A stretch of 64,000 nt of DNA from Xenoacremonium recifei (lineage: Eukaryota > Ascomycota > Sordariomycetes > Hypocreales > Nectriaceae), in assembly GCA_012184525.1 (NCBI GenBank), contig WOFQ01000024.1, forward strand, positions 186,001 through 250,000. The letters run 5' to 3'. The stretch's first letter is position 1, and the number at the start of each line of letters is the position of its first letter. Below are positions 46,070-57,375 of this stretch, piece after piece. The position numbers were made by a program, and so were the translations under genes. The notes beneath the pieces were generated by a model. The model was not told the DNA's origin and made no database searches. It saw only the letters and a program-made list of their open reading frames with translations.

Positions 46070-49000
46070 TCAGGGCTGCCAGGGCATGGTCAGCATGGGG
46101 TCATCGTAGCCCGGGATATTCAGTTCTCCGGTTGTTGGATCTTGGGTGAAGAGCGTGTTGATGACATCCTGTCGATCCAGTTAATATCGTCCATAACCGG
46201 AATATTGTACATGCACATGAACTCACCCAGTCGACTCCAATTAGAGGCCTCGTGTCAGCATCGGACATCATGCCCATCATGCCTTGCGGTGCAGTGCCAA
46301 CAGGGTCCGTCTCACCGCCTGGACGAGATGGATCGTTGTTGACCTTGGGTTGGGGCATGTTCCAGGCTGGTTGAGGCTGCTGCTGGGTATCAGGCATTGT
46401 CATGTATGATGAGCCCGCGGCGGAGGATTGCATCGTCATGGGAGGTGGAGGATGATGTCCCATGGAGACCCCATGAGGCTGCTGAGTTTCAGCATCCGGC
46501 TTCCCAAACAACGCCTCTCGGCTCGGCACGGCCTGCGCGAGACTCGTAGGTGCCCTCGCCTTACGCATGCGTTGATATGCCGTGACCTTGTCGACGATCT
46601 CACGAAGCAGCATCAGGCCCTTGGTGGAAGGCTGCAGCGTGGGATCGAGCCCAAAGACATAGTCGAGACAGGCCCAGATGCGGTCGGCCTCAGGGGTAGC
46701 CGGGCGGAAGTGTACCTCGGCGGCGAGCATCAGGCCGGTCTGGAACTGGTGGTAGGCACCCGAGTACCAGCGCCAGAGGCGGAACAGCGGATTCGTCTCA
46801 AGCTGGATGCCAATCTCGCACACCATGATGCCTGACGCGATGAGTACGGTGGCTAGTCGCGGTGGTAGCTGAGGGCCCGTGGAGGTGAAGCGGTAGACGT
46901 GCAGCGTCATGACGCGTAGACGGCAGAGGAACAGGTGCATGACCATGCGTGCATAGCGTTGCAACGGGACGTCGTCACGGAGATGGTGGTTGTACTTGGC
47001 CAACATGGCACGGCGGAAGTTCTCGATCTTGGCCAGGGCCTCGGTCAGCGTCATGGTGTGGGCATCGACGCGGCGACGGTCAAGCCAGACAACACGCATC
47101 ATCTCGTTGATTTCGAAGCGCATCAACGGCCACATCATCGACGTCCAGTGCTCGGGGGCAACCGGGGCCGGGCCGTCGCGCCGCAGCTGATCGTCGTCGA
47201 CATTCAGGGGCAGTCGAGTGTCATAGTCGTCGCGGCGGATGGCTGGCCTCGGCCCATGAGCCTCACAGGTTCGGATGTCCAGGGCGCAGAGCTGGTGCCA
47301 GACGAGACGGCGAACATGTGTTTCAAGCGGATCTAAGCCGTATGTCTCGCCGTCGCGGTGCAAGCCCATGCACTCTGCCATGCGGATGGCCGCGCCGACG
47401 AGGACGGAGTGGGCTCGAGAAAGCTCATCGCGGCAGAGGGGGAGCTGGACGAGGTACTCATGTTAGCAAGCACAGATATGAGGACAGGGATGTGGTCATG
47501 ATAGCTCAGGGGTGCGCCACTACTCACTAGGTACATGACAAACGCCTGCAATGTCTCGACTCGCGTCGTTCGCAAGAAGTTAGCCTTGCTCAGTGCTGTC
47601 TCTGTTCCCAGCTTCAGCGTCTCATGCAGGTCATGCTGCGTCTTGCCGAACTCGCGCCGTGCCGTCTCATCCTCCATGCTCACGGCGCCACTAAACATGG
47701 CAGCAAATACCAAGGCTTGCAGCGACGGTCGTGGCTCGATGTTCTCAGCTACATGACTCCAGAACTCATGGTAGCCCGCCTCAAACGATGGTTGATGGAC
47801 GCAGCGAACAATTGGATGGACTGCATCAAAGTACTGCTGGATAAGTCGGTCAGCAGCGCCCCGAGTAGGGAGCAGCGTCTCGAGCGAGGGCAGGGCGCCG
47901 GGCTGGCCCATCAAAAGGCCGCTTGGGGGCGCGATGTATGTCGAACCAGGGCGCAGGTAGTCTGGCCAGGCCGGGTCAGACGTGCCCATGGTGAAATCGA
48001 AGGATGGCGGTGGCTGAGAGGACATCGGAGGCTGAGGCCCTGCCGGTGACTCTGGCGGCATACCAGCCGATAACTACATCATGTTAGTTGTTTGAAGCAG
48101 AACCGAGGTATTGGAAAGTGAAGGAAAGCAAGCTCTACCTCCTCGGCCACTCGGGGCCGTGAGAACCCAGCTATCCGGTCCGTGATCCTCATCCTGCCCA
48201 CCATGACGCCGAGGTCGATCACCTCGTCCGTCTCATCCACCGTATCATCATACGTGTGGTCCAGACCCGCCATTTCTGTCGGCCGCAAGCCCTGCGTGTC
48301 AGCATACTGACCCTCGACCTCGTCTGCTAAGATTCGTTGCTGCTGGGAGGGAGTGTTATCACCGCTACCACCGCGGACGACATCCTGTTCAAGTTGACGT
48401 TCCAGCGACCCGACCTTCTCCTTGATCTGCGTCAAGCGCAGCTGGCCGGCTTCATCGAGCTTGGGCCCTAGGTACAAACAATCACGGCGAAAGCGCACGC
48501 AGTTGGTGCAGGGGTGGCTCTTGTCGCACTTGAGCTTGCGGCGGCGACACTCGAGACAGCTGGTGATCATGCGCATGCGCCGGCGGATGGGACGGCCAGA
48601 GGTAGACCCTCCGGAAGCGCTGGTGTCCGGGTCTGAGGCCGGGCCCGAAGATGTGGCTGAGGAGGGCATGATGCCGGACGATAGCCCCGGGACAGTGGTG
48701 GAAGTGGTGGCGGGGGCTGCGGTGCTCGGGGCTGTAGTCGGATTCGATCCCGTTAGTGTTGAAGACACGGAGAAGTGGCCGTAAGGATGTCCTTGGGGTT
48801 GTGAGAAGTGCTGCTGCTGCGGCTGGTAATGCGGTTGGGCCAAGGCCGGCGCCGGAGCTGACACGGAGGCGGAGGCGGAGGCCGGACCCGATGCTGCAGA
48901 CGAAGACAGCCGCGGCTGTTGCAATGTCTCAAGTCCTCCTCCTCCTCCACCAGGCCCGGCACTGTGGTGACCATGGTGCGGCATCATGGCGAGTCCCGGC

Positions 49001-49230
49001 TGGTGATGCGGATATGCGGCCATGGACATGGGGTGCACTGGCAGCGGCGGCGACAGATCCACGCCCACGCCAACCCCGACATCCAGACCGAGGCCCATGT
49101 CGAGATTCATGTCCATCCCGGGGTCTTGCATGTAAGACGTCGCGGGCCAGACGCCCTCATCATCATGACCACCTCCTCCTCCTCCTACCCCTGAAGCCGC
49201 TCCTCCTCTCCCCCGCCTCCCATGCGACAT
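46070..49230 (-). CDS. Zn(II)2Cys6 fungal-specific transcription factor
   Basis: Four exons on the minus strand (49230-48139, 48073-47528, 47456-46227, 46168-46070) encode 987 residues. Introns of 65, 71 and 58 nt have GTAGAG, GTGAGT and GTGAGT donors and all preserve frame at phase 0. The first ~215 residues are Gly/Pro/His/Met-rich low complexity. A binuclear zinc cluster occupies C225-C251 with canonical spacing C-x2-C-x6-C-x5-C-x2-C-x6-C, followed by a short linker and a coiled-coil-like dimerisation element (LTQIKEKVGSLERQLEQD). The fungal-specific middle homology region begins near residue 400 (LIQQYFDAVHPIVRCVHQP) and includes MAECMGLHRDGETYGLDP. The C-terminus ends in an acidic/hydrophobic tail (PGYDDPMLTMPWQP), a possible activation segment. 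The regulated pathway cannot be told from sequence. Confidence 0.92.
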
Positions 49231-49756
49231 CTCTCTCCCAGCTCACCGCTGCAAGAAACAAGAGACAAGTCAGCCAACGGACAGCCACCAGAAAAGCTCA
49301 GCAAAGGGGCGCAATTGGTCACCGTTTGTGCTCCGCTGGCGAATGTGGTGACCGTGACCGAACCGTAACACGGCGCTCGATCTGCAGGCGGCTTAATCCG
49401 ATCGCCGACTGGTTGCTTCGCCCGCGTTTGTTACGTCCGTAAGAAACACGGCCAGTCGGTGGAGCGGAGAGCTGGGCTGCTTATTTAGGTGAAGAGGAGA
49501 GAGGGGGAAGAATGGTTGCATTCTTGCATGGCTGAACCAACAGCTATCACGGGGATGCGGGAGCCCGCTGTCCAATCACGTTTCGGGCTAGGCGTCCAGG
49601 ATCGACCGTTTGGGAGATGGGAAAGATCGCTCGGTCAGTCCGGTACAATCATCACAGCAACTGAATATGAAAGCGTTCAAGATTCGCAGACTTGTCTGTC
49701 TGGTTAAATAACTAATACATAGGTAGGTGGACGAAATATCCCTAAATCTTCCCTGC
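49231..49756. other. Promoter of the Zn2Cys6 gene and 3' end of its neighbour
   Basis: No gene is visible. A TATTTA element near 49471-49477 could serve the Zn2Cys6 gene, read on the minus strand. Confidence 0.5.
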
Positions 49757-51886
49757 TCAAACGGCTTCTCGCCTCAAGAGTGTCATCTGGCGAGCCACAT
49801 CGTCTGTCAACCCAACCTCCGTCTCTTGGGAAACCTTCTTTGTCATCTCCCGTGTCCTTTGTGCTCGCAAAATTTGCATCTCCTTTCCAGTAACCTTGTC
49901 TGCAACAGCTCTCTGGAACTGTCCGTTTGTCTGTATTGCTGATCCGTCCGTCACAGCGTGATTCTCAATGGTCCAACGCCATCCGCGGATTTGCTTCAGC
50001 GCTGCATCGGCTTCCTTATCGCCCAGATGTCGTCGAATGACCGAGACGACAAACTCGAGCCGCGCAATGCTTCCCAACTCTCCCTTCTCCATGTCGCGAA
50101 GCACGACCTGAACCAAACTTTCGATCGACTTCTTCGACACTGTTCCCGTCAACCTCCTGGAGTGCTTGATGCAGCTTTCAACCCGTCGGAGGGCTTGGCG
50201 GTCGCTGAGATGGGGAGCTTCCAAGAACCACTGCGCCACCATTTCAAAGAGTTGGTCTCTCGTCTTGATACCGCGAAACACTCTGTCTGGCGAGGCGACA
50301 TTATCCGTCGTCTTCCCTGTTGCCAAGGCTTTCCAGATAATGCCGGCATCCATGTCGGCGTCCCTGATCATCTGGTGCACATACGGGCTCCATGTCGACC
50401 AATGCCACTGCTCGGATTTTCCAGCTGCTTTATTGGCTTTGTTGAACGCCATCCAAAGTTTCATAACCAGTCCGTAATCGCCAGCCGCGATAGCAACGTC
50501 TTCGAGCACCTTGGTGCCCTGTGCTGTGGTTGAGAGCAAGGCTTTGGACAGTGTGTCAAGGCACTCAAGCTTTTCACTGACATAACACAGCTCTCTCAGA
50601 ATTTGTCGCTTATTGCTTCCCTGGGATCGCCATGTCGTCATGACCAGGCTCGACCATCCTTGCTCGTCGGCTTTCTGGGAAAACAGCCATCCTACGTCCT
50701 GGGGGCGAAAAGAGCCCAGCGACCAGAGCCGACCCCTTAGTAGCGAGAATGCCTGAGCTTCACTCCAGCTCTGGTTGCGGCAAAGCTGCTTCGATGCCAA
50801 CATGAACTCTTCAGATGTGATATGGCGGTCATGAGCAAGCAAGAGTGCGCCGTAAAATCGCTGTTGGACGTCTTCTTCTGGTAGATTGCAGAGAAAATTG
50901 ACCATACTATCCCATAATTGGGCCGTGTGCATTGGGGTGATTCTCTTCAGGGCCTTGGTGAACTGCAGAACATCCGATGGCTTACTTTGGCGCCTTTTGA
51001 CCTGGTAAGCGATGAAAGATTTCCCCATATCAAAGAGATCGTAATGGCTGAGCACTTCAAAATGTGATCTCGGTAGAGCATTGACACATGATGCGAATAA
51101 CTCAAAAGTCTCCCGCTGTGGTGTTAATTTGCAAACCTCCTGGATCAAGGAGAGCCAGAAACGTTTGCCGTAAGCATCGTTGCTAGATTCGGACCGACTG
51201 CTGACAATTCCCTTGACAATGGTCTGCCCAATTGAAGCAGTGACTCTGTCCCAATATGGCGTGTTGTGCAGAAATCGTCTCGAGTCTGAATCCAAGAGGT
51301 TCAGTGCAAGAATTAGATCCTCCGCAGTAGCCATCCCCATGCCAATGACGCGTTCGAGATCCCGTTGGAAGCCACGCACAAGACTAATCACTTGCGAAGC
51401 CTGGCCTTCTGTGCCGAGAGTCTTGACTTGTTGTCGAATCGTGGCGACAGATTGTTGGACTCGCGTTGAGGGAAGGGGTTCGGCGGTAGGTGGTGAGTGA
51501 GTAATTGGCGTATCCTCGTAATTTTCCAGCCATTGTATCAAGCGATCCATCATCGTTCGCTTTGGTTGCTTGTTCTTTCGATCTTCCGGAGCGGTGGGTG
51601 CCTCCCACTGCCATTCACCAAGCTGCCAGGGAAGCTCGATAGACCAGGGGGGAGGAGACGCATGCGACTCGGGCATGATTCCCGTCATGTGCCGCTTCCC
51701 CAGCCGTCGTCGACTTTCGAGGGGTCCGGGAGTCGAGCTGAGGTGTCGAGTCGATGTTGCTGAAAGCCGATGATATCGCTCAATGGCTCGAAGCAGCATG
51801 GCATCCGTGATCCAGATGCCATCTTGGGCGAGAGGCCCCGAGCGCAGCACCGCGCGAGAGCACGGCACTGCGCAACGGGGAGGCAT
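49757..51886 (-). CDS. Unassigned helical protein, probably mitochondrial
   Basis: An intronless minus-strand frame of 709 residues starting at the ATG at 51886. The N-terminus is Arg/Ala/Ser-rich with few acidic residues (MPPRCAVPCSRAVLRSGPLA), compatible with a mitochondrial presequence. The body is alpha-helical in character with recurring Leu/Trp/Arg patterns but no catalytic motif I recognise. The repeating helical look and presequence recall fungal organellar RNA-binding or PPR-like expression factors, but I could not define repeat units. It is divergently arranged with the vezatin-like gene. The length and codon usage support a real gene; the function is unknown. Confidence 0.75.
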   Translation of the reverse strand: MPPRCAVPCSRAVLRSGPLAQDGIWITDAMLLRAIERYHRLSATSTRHLSSTPGPLESRRRLGKRHMTGIMPESHASPPPWSIELPWQLGEWQWEAPTAPEDRKNKQPKRTMMDRLIQWLENYEDTPITHSPPTAEPLPSTRVQQSVATIRQQVKTLGTEGQASQVISLVRGFQRDLERVIGMGMATAEDLILALNLLDSDSRRFLHNTPYWDRVTASIGQTIVKGIVSSRSESSNDAYGKRFWLSLIQEVCKLTPQRETFELFASCVNALPRSHFEVLSHYDLFDMGKSFIAYQVKRRQSKPSDVLQFTKALKRITPMHTAQLWDSMVNFLCNLPEEDVQQRFYGALLLAHDRHITSEEFMLASKQLCRNQSWSEAQAFSLLRGRLWSLGSFRPQDVGWLFSQKADEQGWSSLVMTTWRSQGSNKRQILRELCYVSEKLECLDTLSKALLSTTAQGTKVLEDVAIAAGDYGLVMKLWMAFNKANKAAGKSEQWHWSTWSPYVHQMIRDADMDAGIIWKALATGKTTDNVASPDRVFRGIKTRDQLFEMVAQWFLEAPHLSDRQALRRVESCIKHSRRLTGTVSKKSIESLVQVVLRDMEKGELGSIARLEFVVSVIRRHLGDKEADAALKQIRGWRWTIENHAVTDGSAIQTNGQFQRAVADKVTGKEMQILRAQRTREMTKKVSQETEVGLTDDVARQMTLLRREAV

Positions 51887-52762
51887 GAGGAAGGGCGTCA
51901 ACAGGTGATTAGACCTAGTTCATCGATGCCATGTTCGCTGAGATGCTGGTGCACGTGCTATGTGGTGAGAGAAGCTCCGCGTAGCTGTGGTTGGAAGCTC
52001 TTCGAGTCTGGAGGTGAAGAAAGGTCTCGCGCTGTCAAGATTCCCCACTTGTTGTTGCCGAGACAGCCAACCAGAGGACAGTGATTTCTCCCGCTTCCCA
52101 TTGGTCAATGGAGCCTTCTGTCTCTAGCTGAGCTAAGACACTTTTGCGGAGTCTCGATGTTCCGAGCCGATCGGACTTCCCCAAAACGAAATGACGGGGG
52201 TCTCTCGGGGCCGGGACGGACTCGGCGGCAAGCGAGCACGAGACAGGACGAAACCAGACGGCGCACAGGTGCATGCTCACCCGCATGATCCATCCGATTA
52301 TGAATCTCCGCTCTGCCATCCTCTCCAGATCATTACTGGACCCTGTCCCAGCTGCTCCCCAGCGCCCTTGCATGGTTGGCTAATTCCGTTTGCTGAGCCC
52401 CCAAATTGTTCGTCTGGGACGCGTCTATGCGCGGCGGATCGCCCAAGCTGAATCCTTGTCGCAGACCTCCAGCGCTACCGGAATTCGAAGGTGTCCCGGC
52501 GTGTCCCCAAACGGACAGCCCAGGCAGTGCGACGAGACCAACATAGCCTGTTCCTGGTCCCGGTCCTTGTCGGCTTCTCCTGACCATGGGATTCATCTGC
52601 GCCTCTGTCCCCGACGCCGACTAGAATCAACAACAACATAGCTTCGCTCTTCCTCTCCCGCTCCCGCTCCCCCTCCTTCTTCACTATTGGCCGCTAGCTG
52701 CTCGATGGCTTTGCGTGCCCCCTTTATCGACCCCAACGACGTCACAAGGTAAACCACCTTAG
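51887..52762. other. Divergent promoter region
   Basis: About 880 bases between the divergent mitochondrial-type gene and the vezatin-like gene. I see no third gene. A short ATG frame at 52705 (MALRAPFIDPNDV) precedes the chosen vezatin start by 58 bases and is out of frame with it. Confidence 0.55.
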
Positions 52763-54838
52763 ATGGAGCCTGTGATCTATGACGAGACGCCTCTAGCAGA
52801 GTACCTCAGAGGTAGGCAGCTGTGCGTTTTGGTTGATTGTAACCAGTCTAATAACTGTCTAGATGGGGGAGACGAATCGCAGGAGGACTGGGCGCCTGCT
52901 ATTGCGACCACGCCGGAGCTCGACTCGTCAAGCGCCCACTCACGCAGCCCGTCACCACCATCCAGTCCCTCGCCGTTCGCACCTACAGGCCGACCGTTAG
53001 TTAAGGCGAGATTTCGTAACAAAATACCAGATACTCTTCACCTCGATGTTCCGAAACCGTCGTCGCTTCGAGCCATCCGAAAGACCTACTCTGTGTGTAT
53101 TCCCACTGATGCCGCCCAAGGGATTGTCCACTGACACCGCATGATCGCTCCAGGCCGCCGTAGCAGCAAGTATCGATCGTGCCGATAATGCAAAGTTCCT
53201 CGAGCAGTTTCGATACACCATCATCGCGTCTCAGCTCCTCAGCGGTCATTCCGGTGTAGGCCAGCATCATCTAAACCCCGACGCACCCTCCGCGAGCAAC
53301 GATGAGCGCTCGCTCCTGTCCACCGAGGGCATCATTGCCTCTATCCTAGCTGCACTGGCTGTTGCTGTGATATTGAGTTGGGTTCTTGAAAGTGGTGTCA
53401 CACGGAAGAGATTCATCTTCCTCATGGTGTTATGTGTGGCCGGAGTCTTGTTGGGGCAGGTTTACATGAAGCGGCAATGGTTGCGTTATCGACGGGAACA
53501 GTCCATTTCCGAGATTACGGCCTTTGTTGCTAACTCCCACAATCTGGACAGTGCCACAGGGGCCGCCTTGTCTCTAATCCAGGAGGTTGAACTGGTGTCA
53601 CGAGGCTACAGAATGTAGGTTATGAGGTTCTATGAGATTTTGTGACCCATGGGTTGACAGAAAACAGTAGCGCACCGCTCCCCCCGATCAGCCGGATTGA
53701 AGACCGGTCACAAACCCGAAAATGCGTTCGTTTACGAAAAGCCCTTAAGAACGCCTTTGCCGACGTCCTGTCCGAATACAACCAGGTGTCTGCAGTGGTG
53801 AAAGGATTCGCGGAGCAGATGGATCTGGAGAAGTACTACGACATCTATGATATCAGCGACTTCGACATGTCAGATGCTTTGCGCGGCTTCAGCGAGGACG
53901 AGTTCGAAGATGACCAGTCTCTGCGGACGCTCAAGATCCTTGCAGCTCGGTTCTACACCGTTCGCAAGCTCTTTCTCTGTGCCTTGTTGGCCCTTGACGC
54001 AAGCGGCGATGCGAACGACCTTCTTCGATGGACGACGGCAGTCGAGTCTCTTCGGCAGCTCAATACGTCAACCGCCTCTGTTTACGACAAGTTCAAGGAT
54101 ATACTTGGAGAAGAAGAATGTATGATCTCTCCGACACTACAGTTCTCTCTGGCTAGCCCTTGCTAATTGCTCCCAGCTTTTCCGTCACCTCCGACGCCAA
54201 AAAATCCTCTAAGTCCTAATAGGGAACGCTGGCGGTCTCAGCTACGGAAACTTAACTCACTATCCACTGGCATTCGTGGCCTTCAGGCTAAGCTCCAACT
54301 CCTCCGAGAGGAATCCGACAGGGCTCTAAACAATTCGGACGACGTCTCAGAGCTTGGACCGAGCCTCATGTCTCAATACGAGTCTATTGGCGTCGATCTC
54401 AAAGAGCTGATGACAGCTTGGGAGGAGGGCAAAGCCGCCCTTGCTGTTGGTATCGATAGGAACGAGAAGAGGCTCTCCTCGATTAGCACCCTGCTATCAC
54501 CTGCCAGCTCCCTGAGTGGACTGACTACTGTGGATGAAGGGGGAACCGCAGATGCCCTCAAAGCACTCACGGGAGAATCTCCCCCAAGCTCGGAGTACAA
54601 TGGCTCTATTGAGCCAGATGCGCCTGAAGTCTTTGAGGCCGTTGCGCGACCGCGTCCTCGAAGTATGCTCACCAGAGAAGAGAGAATCGTGAAGATGCGA
54701 GAGGAGCGAGAGCAGAAAGCCCTTGCGCGCCAGCAAATCGACGCCACCAAAGGGATGCTTCGAGAACTAGAGACGGTCATCAACCTCCGACCACGAACCC
54801 GCACGAGCGCTCCATCAGGACGGATTGTCTCGATGTAA
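52763..54838 (+). CDS. Vezatin/Inp2-type myosin-binding membrane protein
   Basis: Five exons (52763-52811, 52863-53092, 53154-53614, 53668-54119, 54177-54838) encode 617 residues. The N-terminus is acidic (MEPVIYDETPLAEYLR, then DGGDESQEDW) and Ser/Pro-rich. Two adjacent membrane segments lie at about residues 151-173 (GIIASILAALAVAVILSWVL) and 178-197 (FIFLMVLCVAGVLLGQVYM), giving a hairpin topology. They are followed by a helical region (ITAFVANSHNLDSATGAALS) and a long cytosolic part with coiled-coil tendency. This layout and sequence fit the fungal vezatin-domain family described as a myosin-binding motif of peroxisomes. Its yeast relative Inp2 recruits myosin V to peroxisomes. The start gives the family-like acidic N-terminus. 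The family is recalled, not searched. It lies about 7 kb from the Woronin-body tether. Confidence 0.82.
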
Positions 54839-55399
54839 ATCAACACACCACCACCTCTGTCATTTACTTACACTTTTTACCGATCTTGTATCTACTCTCC
54901 GACACAGCTCATGCCCCCAGTGTCGGCACCAACTTACAGAAGCGTCACGACGACATTACGGTTTCCTAGGACTTTATTCCATCATAGACAGGATCGGTAC
55001 GGGAATGGATTATTTGGATGGGCCTGGCTCTGGCTGTTTTCATGTTTGTGTATCTTTTTGCTTGTTTTTATCTAATGTTTTATAAGTTGGAGGCAGATGA
55101 TGGGCCTCTAGGCAAATATCGACGATGATGGTGGAAGAGCAGAAAAGGGAGGGAGACAAGATTGATATGGGCACATGTACAGGCACGTACACTACCATTT
55201 GTTTGGGCAAGGGATTTGTATATTGTTAGGAAATGATCAGGCAGGAAATAGCCCCAACCCATGTCATGTTTGGCATGCAATCTTGAGAATTGTTCGACTG
55301 CAATGTCACCGATTGCTCCGGGAGGGCGAGTTCATACAAAGCGAACCACGCCAAACTTGGTAAGGGCGGTTTCCTGCCCCGCGTGTGGTTGGCGTCACG
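54839..55399. other. Intergenic before PCNA
   Basis: Contains the 3' region of the vezatin-like gene and upstream PCNA sequence. No gene is visible. Confidence 0.6.
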
Positions 55400-55405
55400 A
55401 CGCGT
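55400..55405 (+). promoter_or_regulatory. MluI cell-cycle box upstream of PCNA
   Basis: ACGCGT lies 310 bases upstream of the PCNA start, with a CCAAT at 55418-55422 and a further CGCGCGTTAA at about 55431-55440. MCB elements are bound by the MBF complex at G1/S in yeasts, and PCNA is a classic target. Occupancy here is inferred. Confidence 0.6.
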
Positions 55406-55714
55406 CCAAGCCGCCCACCAATTCGCCCGCCCGCGCGTTAAGTGCCTGTTCAGTGATTAACGGCAAGTCCCCCATTACCTACAGCCCTCGACAGCTATTT
55501 GCTACATCATTTTCTCCCTCCCTCATCTTCCACCTCCATCCCACCTCACCTCTACGTCTTTTCTCCCCAATCTATCCCATTTCGACACCTTCTTGCTTTA
55601 CCTTCCCATTCTCACTATATCATCCTCTCCTCCCACAAACCACAGCCAGTGCGTTTCCCCATCCTCACCCCGCACCTTGCCAGGGAACGAGCTGACAGCT
55701 AACGTCGAGCAGAA

Positions 55715-56667
55715 ATGTTGGAAGCGCGACTTGAGCAGGCCGAGATCTTGAAGAAGGTGTGTACTGGTCTCTTGGTCTCGTTTTCGACATCCTAAGCTAA
55801 CTGCTAATTCTTCCAAAGGTCGTTGACGCCATCAAGGACCTCGTCCAGGACTGCAACTTCGACTGCAATGACACTGGTATCGCGCTGCAGGCGATGGATA
55901 ACTCCCACGTCGCTCTTGTCTCCATGATGCTCAAGGCCGAAGCTTTTTCTCCCTTCCGATGTGACCGCAACATCTCCCTGGGCGTTAACCTGACGTCCCT
56001 GACCAAGGTTCTGCGCGCCGCCCAGAACGAGGATATCCTGACCCTCAAGGGAGACGGTCCCGATGTCCTGAACCTGATGTTCGAGAACGCCGAGAACGAC
56101 CGCATGAGCGAGTACGACTTGAAACTCATGGATATCGACCAGGAGCACCTCGGAATCCCCGACACCGAGTATGCTGCCACCATCACCTTGCCCTCAACCG
56201 AGTTCCGAAGGATCTGCACTGATCTTTCTGCCATGTCCGAGTCGGGTAGGTTTTTGTAGATTGACCACGCTTGCACCAGGGTCAAACTGACCGTATTTTT
56301 ACAGTGAGAATCGAGGCGTCCAAGGACGGTGTGAAATTCGCCTGCAACGGTGACATCGGTAACGGCTCCGTCACGCTGCGAAGCCACACCGCCCTGGAGA
56401 AACCCGAGAACAACGTCGAGATTGAGCTGACGGAGCCCGTTGACCTCACCTTCTCCCTCAAGTATCTGGTCAACTTCTGCAAGGCCGCGGCGCTGTCTAA
56501 GCAGGTCAGGATCTGCCTGTCCAACGAGGTGCCTCTTCTGGTCGAGTACAACCTCATTGGCAGCAGCTACCTGCGCTTCTACCTCGCCCCCAAGGTATGC
56601 GATTTCTCGTCCCAACCTTTAGACTCCATGCTAATCATTTGCGATGCAGATTGGCGACGAAGAGTAA
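55715..56667 (+). CDS. pcna: Proliferating cell nuclear antigen (sliding clamp)
   Basis: Four exons (55715-55756, 55819-56245, 56305-56594, 56650-56667) encode 258 residues, the standard PCNA length. The trimeric ring encircles DNA and holds replicative polymerases and repair factors in the nucleus. The N-terminal MLEARLEQAEILKK, DCNFDCNDTGIALQAMDNSHVALV, the interdomain region NLMFENAENDR and the C-terminal LRFYLAPK match the family closely. The last coding exon is only 18 nt (IGDEE plus stop). Introns are 62, 59 and 55 nt. An upstream MluI box and CCAAT suggest G1/S expression. A CAG just before the start context (CGAGCAGAAATG) might be the acceptor of a 5' UTR intron. Confidence 0.97.
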
Positions 56668-57375
56668 ACTCATGAATCACGCAACTCGCAAGACAATATT
56701 ACTACTACCTGTTTTCAGCTGGAGTTGAGGGGACATGGTGATTCCATTTTTCCACTTGACGGGCTGGAGAGATGAGGAGTCTACCGTGTCGAGAAAAGGG
56801 ATACCAGGGACATGAGGGGCCGTCGAGGGTTTTGTAACTAGAAGCGCCATGGATACATGGCGAGATTTGGTCTGTCTACCTACCTTGACGATAATGAACA
56901 TTTAACCACCAAGCCCCTGGATGGACGCGCAAGCTGTGAAGGTCAAGGATAAGATGATTAGAGAGGCCATTTGTGATTTTACATGATCGATTGGCATTTC
57001 CTGATGTTGATCGTCTTGGAGGTGCCATGACGGGGTTTTAGGATCGATGGCACCGCAAGCGTGCGTGAGTGGTATGATTGATTCAATTGGATGCCACACC
57101 AGGATCCCAGGATGCTCACAAATGCCACCCCTACCACGATGAAATCGGGGGTAATTTCATTCATCCCCATCAATGAAGCTATTTCTGAATCTTCCATCGC
57201 ATTGACTCGTGCTCGCGACCTAGATTTTTTTGCCATCGCAATGCCCGTGACTCAGACGGCGATAGCCACGTGATTACAATGAAGACGACCGAAAACGGGC
57301 CTTGCCTTCACAGCGAAGATTCTACGGGCATCAATACATGCATCACCGCGCGACGTCAGCCGCACATCATCCATC
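56668..57375. other. Intergenic between PCNA and pyridoxal kinase
   Basis: About 700 bases with no supportable gene. It holds the PCNA 3' UTR and the promoter of the next gene on the same strand. Confidence 0.65.

Noticed and set aside
51887..51901. Extending the mitochondrial-type gene to 51901
   Set aside because: The codon there is TTG. The first ATG is at 51886.
52705..52762. Upstream ATG at 52705 as the vezatin-like start, joined by an intron 52749-52762
   Set aside because: The implied intron would be 14 nt, too short to splice. The ATG at 52763 gives the family-like acidic N-terminus.
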